In this document: positions 46,491 to 58,395 of the stretch, piece by piece | Layout of the letters: each line of letters starts with the position of its first letter | Position numbering within the stretch: position 1 is the stretch's first letter | NCBI RefSeq assembly: GCF_040812015.1 | Contig: NZ_JBFNXJ010000007.1 | Location: 62,001 to 126,000 of the forward strand | DNA length: 64,000 nucleotides | Reading direction: 5' to 3' | From: Chitinivorax sp. PXF-14 | Lineage (GTDB): Bacteria; Pseudomonadota; Gammaproteobacteria; Burkholderiales; SCOH01 | Made by a program: the position numbers and the translations under genes | Notes under the pieces: model-generated | What the model was told of the DNA's origin: nothing | Seen by the model: the letters and a program-made list of their open reading frames with translations, nothing else | The model's database searches: none

Positions 46491-49400
46491 TCACTGCCGC
46501 AGCGTGAAATCGGCCCGGCTGGCCGGCCCGCTGCCGTCCTTGTCCTTGCCGTCGAGGTGGGGCGCGATCAGGAACACCCTGTCCTCGCCAAGCCTGGCGG
46601 ACTTCAGCAGATAATCCTTCACCAGCTGCGCGCGGCGATTGGCGAGCAGGCGCAGGTCTTCGGCGGTCAGTGAGAGATTCGCCAGCATCAGCTTCTCCAT
46701 CTCCGCCACCGGCAGATCTTTCGGCAGGCCGATCAGGTTACGCGGCTTGGGGAAGCTCTCCTGCTTGTAGGCGGCCTTCAGGTAGACGGGGTACTCGGCC
46801 TCGCTCACCGTCAAGGTCGCCTCGTCCGCGGCCTGCCCGTCGGCCAGCCTGGCCTTGAGCTTCTGCGCCCTGACCATCTCCTGCAGCTTGGCGCGCCGCA
46901 GCCCAACCAGGTCGTTGTCGGCATCGACGCGCCCGGCAACATCCATGCGGATCGCGGGCTTGTCCGTCATCGCCTGGCCCAGCTTGTCGAGCTTGTCACG
47001 CGCGGCCGGTGACAGCTCGGCCAACCCCGGCTGGAACTCGACGAAAGCCATGTCCTCGCCACCGCCGAAGGCGCTGCCCAGCAGGCTGAATGGCGATGTC
47101 ACAGCCTTCTCGAACAGGTTCTTGATCACCTGCCAGATGATGCCGCCGACACTGAACTGCGGATCGTTCAGCGTACCGCTGATCGGCAGGCGCACATTGA
47201 TCTGGCCCTTGCGGTCGGTCAGCAGCGCCACGGCGAGCTTCACCGGCAGCGAGACGGCCTCGGGGCTGTCGATCTTGTCGCCGAACGCGAGCTGGTCGAG
47301 AAACAACGCATTCTCGGCCTTCAATTCACCGTTCTCCACGTGGTAGCTCACGTCCATCGTCAGCTTGCCGCGCTCGATCGCGTAACCCACATACTTGCCC
47401 GAATACGGCGAAGTGGTGGGCATCTCGAAGCCCTTCACGCCGCCCTTGATGTCGAGAAACAGGTCCTTCGCGAGCGGGTTGAGGCTACCCTTGATCTCGA
47501 CCGGCGCGTGATTGTCGACGCTGCCCGCGAGCGCCAGCGTGGCGCGTGTCGCGGCGTTGGACGACAGGCCGCTGACGGTGCCGCCGATCTGCGTCAGGTT
47601 GGCCGAGTAGTTGGGCTTGATGAAGTAGTCGCTGAACTGGATGTTGCCGCCCGCCAGTGTCACCTTGGCCACCGAGATCGGCGGCAGCTCGGCCTTTGCC
47701 GTGGCCACCGGCGCCGTTGCCTGGGCTGTTGCGGCTGCCGCGGCCGGCTCGGCGGGGGCTGCGTCGGCAGCTCGCGGCTCGGTGGTCGATACCGCACCGC
47801 CCTCGTGCACCACGATATCCTGCAGATTGAGGCGACCGTTGGCATTGACGATCAGCCGCGAGAAGAAGTCGCTGAGCGCGACCTCGCCGACATCGAGCTT
47901 CAGCGGCTGGCTTTGCGCGCGGATATTGCCGACGTACAGCGACTTCCAGCTGAGGAAATCGGCAGCATTGAGCTTGTCCACGGCCTGGAAACCGGTCACC
48001 GCCAGATTGCCGCGGTAGCCCGCCTCGAATGGCGCGGCCTGCTTGAGCGCGAGCTGGCCGCGTGCGTTGAGCTGGCCGCGCGTCAGCGCGATGTTCAGGT
48101 GCTCGGCGAAATAGGGCTGCACGCCGACGATGTCGAGATTCCTGGCATTCAGCGCCAGGTCCGCCGCGAACGGCGCCGGCGTCAGGCTGCCCTTGACGGC
48201 CAGCGTGCCGCGCTTGCCCAGCGCCAGCGAGATGTCGACCTTGCCCTGCTCGCCGGGCACCGTGCTGAGCTGTTCGAGCTTCGCGTCGAGCTTGGACACG
48301 GCAAGCCTGACCGCTTGCGAGGGCGACTTGTCCTGCCAGTCGATGCCATAGCCGGCGAGCCTGAGCGCAGCCATGCGTACCGCCCACGGCTTGCCTGCAG
48401 GCCCCGCTCCTGCTTGCTCCTGCGGCAGGGCGGCGAGCCAGTTGAGGCGGCCCCTCGCGTCGCGGCTGAGGGCAAGCCGGCCATCGTCGCTGGCCAGCTC
48501 GGCGAGATCGAGCCTGCGCTCGCGGGTGTCGAGGGCCAGGCCGGCGAGCGTCAATCTGGGGATCGTCAACGCCGGTGATTTCTCACCCTTCAGGCCCAGC
48601 TTGAAGTCCGCCAGGCTGGCCTTGACCTCGCTCAGCGTGAAATTGTCCGGCGAAAAGCGGTACTCGCCGGCGAGATCGAGCTGGCCGCCCGTCAGCTGCA
48701 AACCAGCCGGCAGATACGGCGCATAAGCCGGCAGCACCGCACCGTCGAGTTCGACCTTGCCTTGCGCGGTGAATGGCGATGCCGTCAGCTCGCCTTCGTG
48801 GTGCAGCCGTTCGCCGCGCTCGCTGCGGGCGCTGATGACCAATTTGGCCGGGTGGCTGGCCGGCAGCGCGAGGCCCGCCAGCGTCAGATCGAGATCGTGC
48901 AGGGTGGTCTCGAAGCCCTCGCCGGGCACGGCGTCGTTCCAGTGTAATACACCGCCGCGCAGGGCGATTTCACCGAGCGCGAACTGCGTGGCGGCGCGCG
49001 CTTCGGCCTTGGCGGGCTCGGTGCTGCCCGCAGCGGGTTTGCCGTCGCCGGCCGGCAGCAACTTAAGCAGGTTCAGCGCGCCATCCTTGCCGCGACGCAC
49101 ATGGAGTTCAGGCGCCTCGAGCGCCAGCCTGGTGAACCGCAACTTGCCGGCCAGCGGTTGCAGCTCGCCGAGCGTCAGCGTGGCGGCTTTCCAGGCCAGC
49201 AGCGGCGAGTCGTCCAGCTCGGCCAGGCGCAGCTTGCGCACGCTCACGCTGCCGCCCAGCGTGACCGCCGGCTCGCCCTGCGCCGGCTTGCTGAACGCCA
49301 CCGTCAGCCGGCTGTCGAGCAGCGCCTGTTGCAGCTTGAAGCCGAGTTTGAGCGGCAGGTAATCGACCCAGCGCGTCAGGTCGAGGCCATCGAGGTCGAG

Positions 49401-50048
49401 CGCCAGTGTCGAGTCGAGCGTGGTCTTGAATGGCTTGGCGCGGCCCTTGAGATCGAATACCGCGCCATCGATGCGTGCCGCCAGCCCAGGCTCGACGGCG
49501 GTGTCGGTGTAGTAAGGCAGGCTCGACACGAACGGCAGCTTGAGCGTCAGCGCCTCGATCCGGTGCGTCTGCTGCTCGGGCTGGTCGATGAAGTCGATGC
49601 GGCCATCGAGCAGCTGGATGTTGTTCAGCGAGAAACGCGGCTTCTCGGGCGGGCTCGGCTCCTTGAGAAAGCGCTCGACGATATCCGAGATGTTGTAGCG
49701 ATTGGCCCCGGTGCGTACCAGCCGCAGCTGTGGATGATCGAGGCGAATCTCGCGCAGCACCGCGCCGCGCTGCCAGATCGATGCCAGTTCGAGGTCGAGC
49801 AGCAGCGAATCGAAGCGCAGCAGCGGCAGGCCATCGCTATCGACGATGCTGACGCCCGACAGCGTGGCCTTGAACAGATAGGGGTTGATCGACAGACCGT
49901 CGATGCTGACCTTGCGCTGCAGCTTCTCGCCTGCGAGTTGCGCCACGCGGTCCTTCAACAGCGGCGGCAAGGCCAGGCCGGCCGCCCCGAGTACCACCAC
50001 GATGCCGGCACCGGTAAGCGCCGTGCGTTTGAGCCATTTGTTTTTCAT
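46491..50048 (-). CDS. AsmA/DUF748-family envelope protein with OmpA-like end
   Basis: The 1185-residue protein has a single N-terminal membrane helix (TALTGAGIVVVLGAAGLALP), then long repeats of DUF748/AsmA-like beta structure (VSIDGLSINPYLFKATLSGVSIVD). The C-terminal 140 residues (FVEFQPGLAELSPAARDKLDKLG, then VAGRVDADNDLVGLRRAKLQEMV) resemble the OmpA-like region usual for DUF748 proteins. AsmA-type proteins form bridge-like structures moving phospholipid between membranes; a role in envelope lipid transport is the best family-based guess. The start was set at ATG 50046-50048; an upstream TTG at 50087 has no ribosome binding site. A stretch of alanine-rich linker is near residue 770. Confidence 0.88.
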   Translation of the reverse strand: MKNKWLKRTALTGAGIVVVLGAAGLALPPLLKDRVAQLAGEKLQRKVSIDGLSINPYLFKATLSGVSIVDSDGLPLLRFDSLLLDLELASIWQRGAVLREIRLDHPQLRLVRTGANRYNISDIVERFLKEPSPPEKPRFSLNNIQLLDGRIDFIDQPEQQTHRIEALTLKLPFVSSLPYYTDTAVEPGLAARIDGAVFDLKGRAKPFKTTLDSTLALDLDGLDLTRWVDYLPLKLGFKLQQALLDSRLTVAFSKPAQGEPAVTLGGSVSVRKLRLAELDDSPLLAWKAATLTLGELQPLAGKLRFTRLALEAPELHVRRGKDGALNLLKLLPAGDGKPAAGSTEPAKAEARAATQFALGEIALRGGVLHWNDAVPGEGFETTLHDLDLTLAGLALPASHPAKLVISARSERGERLHHEGELTASPFTAQGKVELDGAVLPAYAPYLPAGLQLTGGQLDLAGEYRFSPDNFTLSEVKASLADFKLGLKGEKSPALTIPRLTLAGLALDTRERRLDLAELASDDGRLALSRDARGRLNWLAALPQEQAGAGPAGKPWAVRMAALRLAGYGIDWQDKSPSQAVRLAVSKLDAKLEQLSTVPGEQGKVDISLALGKRGTLAVKGSLTPAPFAADLALNARNLDIVGVQPYFAEHLNIALTRGQLNARGQLALKQAAPFEAGYRGNLAVTGFQAVDKLNAADFLSWKSLYVGNIRAQSQPLKLDVGEVALSDFFSRLIVNANGRLNLQDIVVHEGGAVSTTEPRAADAAPAEPAAAAATAQATAPVATAKAELPPISVAKVTLAGGNIQFSDYFIKPNYSANLTQIGGTVSGLSSNAATRATLALAGSVDNHAPVEIKGSLNPLAKDLFLDIKGGVKGFEMPTTSPYSGKYVGYAIERGKLTMDVSYHVENGELKAENALFLDQLAFGDKIDSPEAVSLPVKLAVALLTDRKGQINVRLPISGTLNDPQFSVGGIIWQVIKNLFEKAVTSPFSLLGSAFGGGEDMAFVEFQPGLAELSPAARDKLDKLGQAMTDKPAIRMDVAGRVDADNDLVGLRRAKLQEMVRAQKLKARLADGQAADEATLTVSEAEYPVYLKAAYKQESFPKPRNLIGLPKDLPVAEMEKLMLANLSLTAEDLRLLANRRAQLVKDYLLKSARLGEDRVFLIAPHLDGKDKDGSGPASRADFTLRQ

Positions 50049-50142
50049 TGTTGAAACCCGATTGATGCGGTTTGGCGTTTTTATCAAGCATAGTCGGTGC
50101 GCGCCGCCGAGTCGGCGGCAGGGGCTCGCCCCGACTTACCCG

Positions 50143-50430
50143 TCAGCGGGTCAGCGTTTCCAGCTCGGAGAGCCAGCGCAAGGCGTGAACCCGGTCGGTG
50201 CCGCACATCTCGGCGGCGGGTATCAGGCTCGCGCACACGGCCGGCCGGCGCGGATCGCCGAAAATCCGGCAGCGCTGCGCGTCATCGAGCTGGATGCAGC
50301 GCACCCCGGCCGGCTTGCCGTGCGGCATGCCGGGGATGGGGCTGGAGATCGACGGCGCGATGCAGCAGGCACCGCAGCCGGGGCGGCAGGCTGCCGCCGT
50401 CACGCTGGCGCCGGGGGTGCTTAGGTTCAC
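50143..50430 (-). CDS. YkgJ-family cysteine-cluster protein
   Basis: A 95-residue protein close to E. coli YkgJ: the [20 protein letters not shown] stretch, then [32 protein letters not shown] and [22 protein letters not shown]. Its cysteines (CxxxCxxCC and later CRIF, C, C) suggest a metal cluster; function is unknown. It starts with GTG at 50428-50430, overlapping the stop of the SEC-C gene in GTGA; no other start would remain in frame without reading through the upstream gene. This start is too short for many gene finders. Confidence 0.85.
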   Translation of the reverse strand: MNLSTPGASVTAAACRPGCGACCIAPSISSPIPGMPHGKPAGVRCIQLDDAQRCRIFGDPRRPAVCASLIPAAEMCGTDRVHALRWLSELETLTR

Positions 50431-52271
50431 GCGCTCAACCTGGCCAGCACGCCACCGTCGCGCCACAGCGGCAGGTAGCGCTCGCGGTAGAGCCAGGCCT
50501 CGTCGTCGCCGCCGATGCTGACATGTTCCGGATCGAGCTTGGGCTTGCGCGGCTTGGCCGCCGTGAGCATCGTCCATACCTTGGGCCAGTCCTGCTTTGC
50601 AGCCTGCAGCGCTGCTGCGGCCTCGGCATCGCGCCCGAGCTGGGCCAGCGCCAGCACGCGGCCGAAGGCCAGCTCGGCGGAAGCCTCATCCGCATGGGCG
50701 GTGCACAGCGCCAGCGCGGCCTCGATCTGCCCGCTCGCGAGGTAGAGCCGGCACAGCACGTAGCGAATGCCCTGGTTGTCGTCCGGGTTCAACGTATTGA
50801 GCAGCCATTCGAGCAGCTGCTGCGCCTCGTCGCCGTCTTCGGCTTCCTGCACCAGAAGCCATGCGTAGTTCTGCACGGCACGCAGCGCAGCACGGTTCTC
50901 CAGCCAGCCCCATTCGAGCCGGCAGCCCTCGGCCCGGTTCGCCGCGAGCACCGCGCGCAGCAGCGCCACGCCATGGCGATACAGCGGCATCAGCACGTCG
51001 GGCAGCCAGTCCTGGTCTTCCTCGACCAGCCAGAAGCCGAGCTGCGCCACGTCGTCGATCACCTCGAAGCTGTTCCAGGCCTCGGGATGGGCGGCGAGCC
51101 AGGGCACCCACTGGTCGGCTCGATCGAACGCCAGTTCGTAGTTGTCGGGTGACCAGCGGGCGTCGGGGTCGTCACCGTAGAATGCGCGCAGCCATTGCGC
51201 ATGCAGCGAGGCCAGTGCCGCATCGGGCTGCAGGCCGCCAGCGTCGCCGTTGGCGACGGTCAGGGCATAGTGGCTCTGCGGCGCAGGCAGCTGGCCGAGC
51301 TGTTCGGCCAGCGCATCGTAGGGCGAAGGGCCGGCACCCATTGCGGCACGCACCTCGTCCGCGTGGTCGATCATGTCCTGCAGCATGTCGGCCAGGTCGT
51401 CGTAGCCGCCCATGCGGCGGTAGTGGCCGATCCAGTGCTGGCCACGGGCGGCGGCCTCGTCCTTGCGGCCCTCGACGAGCAGCAGCAGGACTTCGAGGCG
51501 ACCGAGTTCGGGATGATCGGGCAACTCGCGCGTCGCTTGCTCGAATGCCTGCCAGGCGGCGGCAAAGTCGCCGGCGTCGGCGTCGATGGTCGCCTGGCGC
51601 TGCCACGCGGCGGCACGCAGCACGCGCTCGGCGGACTGTTTGGCGAGGTCGAGCAGCTGTGCGCGTTTCTTCGGCTTGCCCAGCTCTTGATAGGCGTCCA
51701 TCAGCAGGTCGAAACCCATTTCGGCACGGTCGTCGAGCTTGATCGCACCGGCAAACAGGGGCTCCAGCACCAGCGTCACGCGCTCGGCCTCACCTGCGTC
51801 CAGCAGCTCGCCGGCCGCCGTGGCCAGGCGTTCGACGCCGATCTGCTCGATCGGCAGGCCCTTCAGCTGCGTCTTGGGCAGCACGGCCAATACCTGTCCG
51901 AGCAGGTCGCCCAGCGGGCCGAGCTGCTTGTCGAGATCGGCAAACGCGCTGCAGCACTGCTTGAATTTCTTGCCCGAGCCGCAATAACACGGCGCGTTAC
52001 GTTCCGGCTTGGCCAGCGTGCGCGGGCGATAGCGGTTGTCGGGCAGCGGCGTGGCGTTCCAGATCGCGCGTGCCAGGGCCTGCACCGGGCGCGGGTCGGT
52101 GCTGGCATCGACGGTGTCGCCGAGCAGCGGCAGCCAGGCGCGATAGCCATCGGCCACCATCCAGTCGATCAGCGGCTGTGCATCCGCTTGTTTGAGGGCT
52201 CGTCTGACGGCCTCTTGCAGCAGGTCATCGAGTTGTTGGCGTTGGGAATCGTCGAGATTGGGCAGGTTCAT
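50427..52271 (-). CDS. SEC-C motif protein with helical-repeat body
   Basis: A 614-residue soluble protein with a zinc-binding SEC-C motif near residue 94 ([19 protein letters not shown]), followed by alanine- and leucine-rich helical repeats resembling TPR (for example [19 protein letters not shown] and [19 protein letters not shown]). SEC-C motifs bind SecB or ribosomes in known proteins; here the role is unknown. It is coupled to the small YkgJ gene downstream by GTGA, so the two may act together. Start ATG 52269-52271 with the weak ACCGAGC site. Confidence 0.82.
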   Translation of the reverse strand: MNLPNLDDSQRQQLDDLLQEAVRRALKQADAQPLIDWMVADGYRAWLPLLGDTVDASTDPRPVQALARAIWNATPLPDNRYRPRTLAKPERNAPCYCGSGKKFKQCCSAFADLDKQLGPLGDLLGQVLAVLPKTQLKGLPIEQIGVERLATAAGELLDAGEAERVTLVLEPLFAGAIKLDDRAEMGFDLLMDAYQELGKPKKRAQLLDLAKQSAERVLRAAAWQRQATIDADAGDFAAAWQAFEQATRELPDHPELGRLEVLLLLVEGRKDEAAARGQHWIGHYRRMGGYDDLADMLQDMIDHADEVRAAMGAGPSPYDALAEQLGQLPAPQSHYALTVANGDAGGLQPDAALASLHAQWLRAFYGDDPDARWSPDNYELAFDRADQWVPWLAAHPEAWNSFEVIDDVAQLGFWLVEEDQDWLPDVLMPLYRHGVALLRAVLAANRAEGCRLEWGWLENRAALRAVQNYAWLLVQEAEDGDEAQQLLEWLLNTLNPDDNQGIRYVLCRLYLASGQIEAALALCTAHADEASAELAFGRVLALAQLGRDAEAAAALQAAKQDWPKVWTMLTAAKPRKPKLDPEHVSIGGDDEAWLYRERYLPLWRDGGVLARLSA

Positions 52272-52376
52272 ATGGGCTCGGTATGAAATCAGTCGAAGCG
52301 CGAATCGTCACGCGAATCCGTTGGGGCCACGGTCCGGCGCGGGGCGGCCTGGCATGTGCCGCCGCGCCGGCTGGCA

Positions 52377-54368
52377 TCAGTGTTGTGGCGCTGGGCGCTT
52401 GCGGTGGAAGGTCAACGGCGCCACCGGCACGCTCACGGGCGGCGGCGAATTGAGGATGTGCTTCTTCATCTTGCCGACCACGTGCATCTCGCACGGTTTG
52501 CAGTCGAAGCGCAGCGTCAGCTTTTCGTTGCCGTTGACCAGCGTCATCGGCTCGGCCCGCACCTGGCCCTGCACGCCCTTGATGCCCTTGGCCTGTTTCG
52601 GGCACAGGTTGAACGAAAAGCGCAGGCAGTGCTTGGTGATCATCAGGCTCACCTCGCCGTCTTCCTCGTGCGCCTCGTAGGCCGCGTCGATCAGCTGTAC
52701 ACCGTGCTTGGCGTAGAAGGCACGCGCCTTGTCGTTGTAGACGTTGGCCAGATAGCTCAGCGAGGTTTCCGGGTAAGCCACCGGCGGCTCGATGGCCGCC
52801 TTGCGCAGCGGCCGCGCCCAGGCGGCCAGGCGCGTTGCTATGAGCTGGTCGACCGCGTCGCGGCGCAGCGCGTTGATCGTCGATGCCGGCACGAACCACG
52901 GCTGGCGCAGTGCCAGCGTAATCTCGTACGCCTGGAACATCGTGTTGCCGAGCTTGGCGAGGCCATCACGCAGGCCGGCCTCGGCGCGCTCGGTGTTCTG
53001 CGCCGGCTCCAGCGCGAGATCGACGGCCGCGGTGGCGCTACAACCGTCCGCATCGGTCAGCGTCAGCGCGAGGCCCGTGGCCGACTCCGCCAACCGCATC
53101 CAGACATCGACCTTGCGCTCGGCGGACTTTTTCAGCAGCGCCTGTTCCCAGCCATGGTCGCGGTTGCGGCTGATCTGCAGCCCAGGCTTGAGGCCCGCCA
53201 GCGCGGCCAGCGGCTCGTTCGGGAATACGCGCCAGACGGCGCCCTGCTCGCCCGCGCCCATGGCCTCTACCACGTTGGCCTGCAGGCCCACCACCTCACG
53301 CTTCTTCATGAAGTTGAGGCCGTCGCCGTTGGCCATCACCTCGCCGGCGTCGGTCGTTTCGAGCTCGAACCAGTTCGGCCCGAGCCGCGTCACGTGGCCC
53401 AGCGGCACGCCGACGAAGGTCGGGGTATCGAAGGCGCCGACGTTGTCGCTGCGATCGTGCGCGAAGTATTCTGTGTGGCCGCGGTGGAAGCTCTTGTCCG
53501 GGTTCGGCGTGAACAGGATCTCGCTGTGCCCGCTCGATGCGCGCGCCAGTTCCGGCCGGCGTTCGAGAATTTCGTCGAGCAGCAGGCGGTAGTGGGCGGT
53601 GATGTTCTTCACATAGCCCATTTCCTTGTAGCGGCCCTCGATCTTGAACGAGCGCACGCCGGCGTCGATCAGGGCCTCCATGTTCGCGCTCTGGTCGTTG
53701 TCCTTCATCGACAGCAGGTGCTTCTCGAAAGCCACCACGCGGCCCTGCGCGTCGCTCAGCGTGTACGGCAGGCGGCAGGCCTGCGAGCAGTCGCCGCGAT
53801 TGGCGCTGCGGCCGGTCTGCGCGTGGCTGATGTAGCACTGGCCCGAATAGGCCACGCACAGCGCACCGTGGATGAAGTGCTCGATCGTCGCCGCGTCGCC
53901 CACCGCCGCGTGGATCGCGCCGATCTGCTCGATCGTCAGCTCGCGCGCCAGCACGATCTGCGAAAAGCCGGCAGCGGCCAGGAATGTCGCCTTGTCCGCA
54001 CTGCGGATGTCGCACTGCGTGCTGGCATGGAGCTCGATCGGCGGGATGTCGAGTTCGAGGATGCCCATATCCTGCACGATCATCGCGTCGACACCGGCGT
54101 CGTACAGCTCGTGGATCAGCTTTTGCGCGGGCTCGAGCTCGGCATCGTGCAGGATCGTATTGAGCGTGACGAAGATGCGCGCATGGTAGCGGTGCGCGAA
54201 TTCGACCAGCCAGGCGATCTCGCTGACCTCGTTGCAGGCATTGTGCCGCGCGCCGAACGACGGCCCACCGATGTACACCGCATCCGCCCCATGCAGGATG
54301 GCCTCGCGGCCGATCTCGGCAGTCTTGGCGGGGGACAGCAGTTCGAGTTGGTGGGCGGGGAGCGACAT
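52377..54368 (-). CDS. rlhA: 23S rRNA 5-hydroxycytidine C2501 synthase RlhA (U32 family)
   Basis: The 663-residue protein is a U32-family enzyme very like E. coli RlhA (YdcP), which hydroxylates C2501 of 23S rRNA in an iron-sulfur, prephenate-dependent way. Shared stretches: HQLELLSPAKTAEIGREAIL, GADAVYIGGPSFGARHNA, VQDMGILELDIPPIELHAST, HGALCVAYSGQCYISHAQTG and SANRGDCSQACRLPYTL with the cluster cysteines. The C-terminal half is the longer RlhA-type extension, ending CPKQAKGIKGVQGQVRAEP. Start at 54366-54368 (MSLPAHQLELL). The gene stands alone behind a sigma-70-like promoter. Confidence 0.93.
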   Translation of the reverse strand: MSLPAHQLELLSPAKTAEIGREAILHGADAVYIGGPSFGARHNACNEVSEIAWLVEFAHRYHARIFVTLNTILHDAELEPAQKLIHELYDAGVDAMIVQDMGILELDIPPIELHASTQCDIRSADKATFLAAAGFSQIVLARELTIEQIGAIHAAVGDAATIEHFIHGALCVAYSGQCYISHAQTGRSANRGDCSQACRLPYTLSDAQGRVVAFEKHLLSMKDNDQSANMEALIDAGVRSFKIEGRYKEMGYVKNITAHYRLLLDEILERRPELARASSGHSEILFTPNPDKSFHRGHTEYFAHDRSDNVGAFDTPTFVGVPLGHVTRLGPNWFELETTDAGEVMANGDGLNFMKKREVVGLQANVVEAMGAGEQGAVWRVFPNEPLAALAGLKPGLQISRNRDHGWEQALLKKSAERKVDVWMRLAESATGLALTLTDADGCSATAAVDLALEPAQNTERAEAGLRDGLAKLGNTMFQAYEITLALRQPWFVPASTINALRRDAVDQLIATRLAAWARPLRKAAIEPPVAYPETSLSYLANVYNDKARAFYAKHGVQLIDAAYEAHEEDGEVSLMITKHCLRFSFNLCPKQAKGIKGVQGQVRAEPMTLVNGNEKLTLRFDCKPCEMHVVGKMKKHILNSPPPVSVPVAPLTFHRKRPAPQH

Positions 54369-54400
54369 GAAGACGACCGGGGCTGGCAAGAAAGGTGCGA

Positions 54401-54428
54401 AGTATAGCGCCAAGCGTGCCTGATGTAA
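54401..54428 (-). promoter_or_regulatory. Sigma-70 type promoter for rlhA
   Basis: On the minus strand TTACAT at 54428-54423 and TATACT at 54406-54401 are spaced 16 bases, 33 bp before the rlhA start. Confidence 0.5.
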
Positions 54429-54784
54429 TTAAGTGCTTGATATTGCAAGGCAGATGGCGATTTTTGCCGCGTCCGGCCGTGCAGGGAGTGGGCAACTACA
54501 TTTGTTGGTACATGCCGTGCTCCCTCGCCCCAATCCCCATGCGCCCGCTGGCACGGCTGCAGGGGGCGCTAGTATTGGCTCCCAGCGGGGTGGGCCGCGT
54601 TGCAGCTCGATCCCGCGGTGAAAAGCCGTCAAGCACGGGAGGTTGGGTAGGAAGCCAGATCAGGCCGGCGTTTGCCCTCTCCCCGACCCTCTCCCTGGGA
54701 AAGAGGGGGTTGCTAGCTCCTCTTAGGGAAGGGGGTCAAGAAGGATGAGAGATTTTTGGTGCATCTCAACTGCGATTTGCAGTG
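54429..54784. other. Gap with a CCCTCTCC/GGGAAAGAGGG type repeat
   Basis: 356 bp without a supported gene. At 54675-54740 there are inverted runs (CCCTCTCCCCGACCCTCTCC followed by GGGAAAGAGGG and then AGGGAAGGGGG), the look of dispersed intergenic repeats common in beta- and gammaproteobacteria. It can fold into several hairpins and may act as a weak terminator of the glycosyltransferase gene. Confidence 0.5.
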
Positions 54785-55936
54785 TCAGCCGCGGCCCAAC
54801 ACGTGTTGATAGAAGGCCGCGAGCCGCTGTGCCGTGGCCGGTGCGCTCCATTCCTGCGCATAGCTGCGGGCATCGGCGCCGATGCCGGCGCGCCGGGCCG
54901 GGTCGGCCAGCAGCGCCACGAGTGCGGCGGCGAACTCGTCCGGGTCGGTGCTGACCGGTACGCAGCCACGGCCGGGCGAGAGGATGTCTTTCGCGCCCAT
55001 GACCGGGATTGCCAGCACCGGCACCCCCATCGCCATTGCTTCGAGCAGCACCAGCCCCTGCGTCTCGGTGGTCGAGCCGAACACGAACACGTCGGCGGCA
55101 CTGTAGCAATCGAGCAAGGCCCGCTCGCGTTCGAGATAGCCGATGAACTTCACGTGCCCAGCCAAGCCCAGTTTGCCCGCCAGCGCCTGCAGGTGCGCCT
55201 CGGCTGGGCCTTCGCCGGCCACCACGAGCAGCAGGTTGGGGCGCTGCCGCCGCGCGCGGTCGGCCACCTGCAGCAGCAGGTCGATATTCTTCTCGTGCGC
55301 AACACGGCCGACGAACAGCGCAAGCTCGCGCTCCGGCCCGATCCCATGCGTGGCGCGGAACCCCGAGCCATCGCCAGGCTGGAACTGCGTCAGCGGGATG
55401 CCCGTGGGGATCACCTCGATCGGCGCCTTCACGCCGTAGGCGAGCAAGGTGTCACGCATTGCCGTCGACGGCGCGATCACGCCCTGCGTCGCATTGCACT
55501 GCGAGCGCGAGAAGCGCCGCGCCAGCGCGCGTGTCCAGCCGGCCGGCACGACCCTGGCGTAGTGATGGAGGTATTCCTCGAAAAACGTATGGTAGGTGGT
55601 GACCGCCTTGAGCCCCAGCGCCCGCGCCAGCGCGAGCCCTGAATAGTGGGCCACGAACGGCGTCTGGATATGCACCAGCGCGTAGCCGCGCTTGCTCAAT
55701 GCCGGCAGCTGCGCCATCAGCGCGCCGCGCCGCATCATGCGGTCTTCCGGGTCGAACGGCAGGTAGCGCGAAGCGATGCGCGTCACACCAGGCTGCTCGA
55801 CCTCGTTCGGATAGGCCGGCGCGATCAGATCGACCTCGACGCCCATGGCCGCGAGCTCATGGCGAAAGGTCGCAATCGACGTCGATACGCCGTTGACGCG
55901 TGGGAAATACACATCGGACACCATCAGCACCCGCAT
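54785..55936 (-). CDS. GT4-family glycosyltransferase
   Basis: A 383-residue cytoplasmic GT-B enzyme of the GT4 family. The N-terminal acceptor domain begins MRVLMVSDVYFPRVNGVSTS, typical of this subgroup (MgtA/alpha-mannosyltransferase-like); the donor domain has ELALFVGRVAHEKNIDLLLQ, KFIGYLERERALLDCYSAAD and the E-x7-E pattern in GSTTETQGLVLLEAMAMGVP. It adds a sugar, probably to a lipid or a cell-surface glycan. Donor and acceptor are not readable. Start 55934-55936; no clear ribosome binding site. It has no glycan gene neighbours. Confidence 0.88.
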   Translation of the reverse strand: MRVLMVSDVYFPRVNGVSTSIATFRHELAAMGVEVDLIAPAYPNEVEQPGVTRIASRYLPFDPEDRMMRRGALMAQLPALSKRGYALVHIQTPFVAHYSGLALARALGLKAVTTYHTFFEEYLHHYARVVPAGWTRALARRFSRSQCNATQGVIAPSTAMRDTLLAYGVKAPIEVIPTGIPLTQFQPGDGSGFRATHGIGPERELALFVGRVAHEKNIDLLLQVADRARRQRPNLLLVVAGEGPAEAHLQALAGKLGLAGHVKFIGYLERERALLDCYSAADVFVFGSTTETQGLVLLEAMAMGVPVLAIPVMGAKDILSPGRGCVPVSTDPDEFAAALVALLADPARRAGIGADARSYAQEWSAPATAQRLAAFYQHVLGRG

Positions 55937-56146
55937 CGGCCGCTCACTCTCAGGCAGGAAGGACCCAAGAGCCTAGTGGATGAATATCTCGCGCGGATGA
56001 CAGGGCATGCAGCGCAAGCGGCTTCGCTTCGCCTGTCCCTCTTTTATCAAGGGGCAGAGAGCGCCTATCGCCTCTTCAAAACGTCGCTCAATGAGAACGA
56101 TGCCGCATTGCGCCAGCATCGAAACAGCAAATGAGGCCCATGAAGC

Positions 56147-56174
56147 AAAAAAGCAGCCGATATGGCTGCTTTTT
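56147..56174 (-). terminator. Rho-independent terminator of thiC
   Basis: On the minus strand AGCAGCC and GGCTGCT close a five-base loop and run into TTTTTT; A-rich on the other side, so it could also work on the plus strand. It is 21 bases past the thiC stop. Confidence 0.92.
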
Positions 56175-56194
56175 CTGGTGGCATCAGGTGACGC

Positions 56195-58252
<2,058 letters not shown>

Positions 58253-58395
58253 CCAGGTCAGAAATGGCCATATCAATCGTCGCCATTGCTTGCCTGGGTC
58301 TGAGTCATGTGAAGCTAATGGAATTATGGGATAATTGCAAGTTAGGCAAAATCCGGAAAGGCGCGCGGCGCCAGCGATTAACGGGAGCAAAAACA

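Noticed and set aside
54675-54740. CCCTCTCC/GGGAAAGAGGG run considered as a CRISPR or phage attachment site
   Set aside because: No regular spacing of repeats or spacer structure; it resembles common dispersed intergenic repeats.
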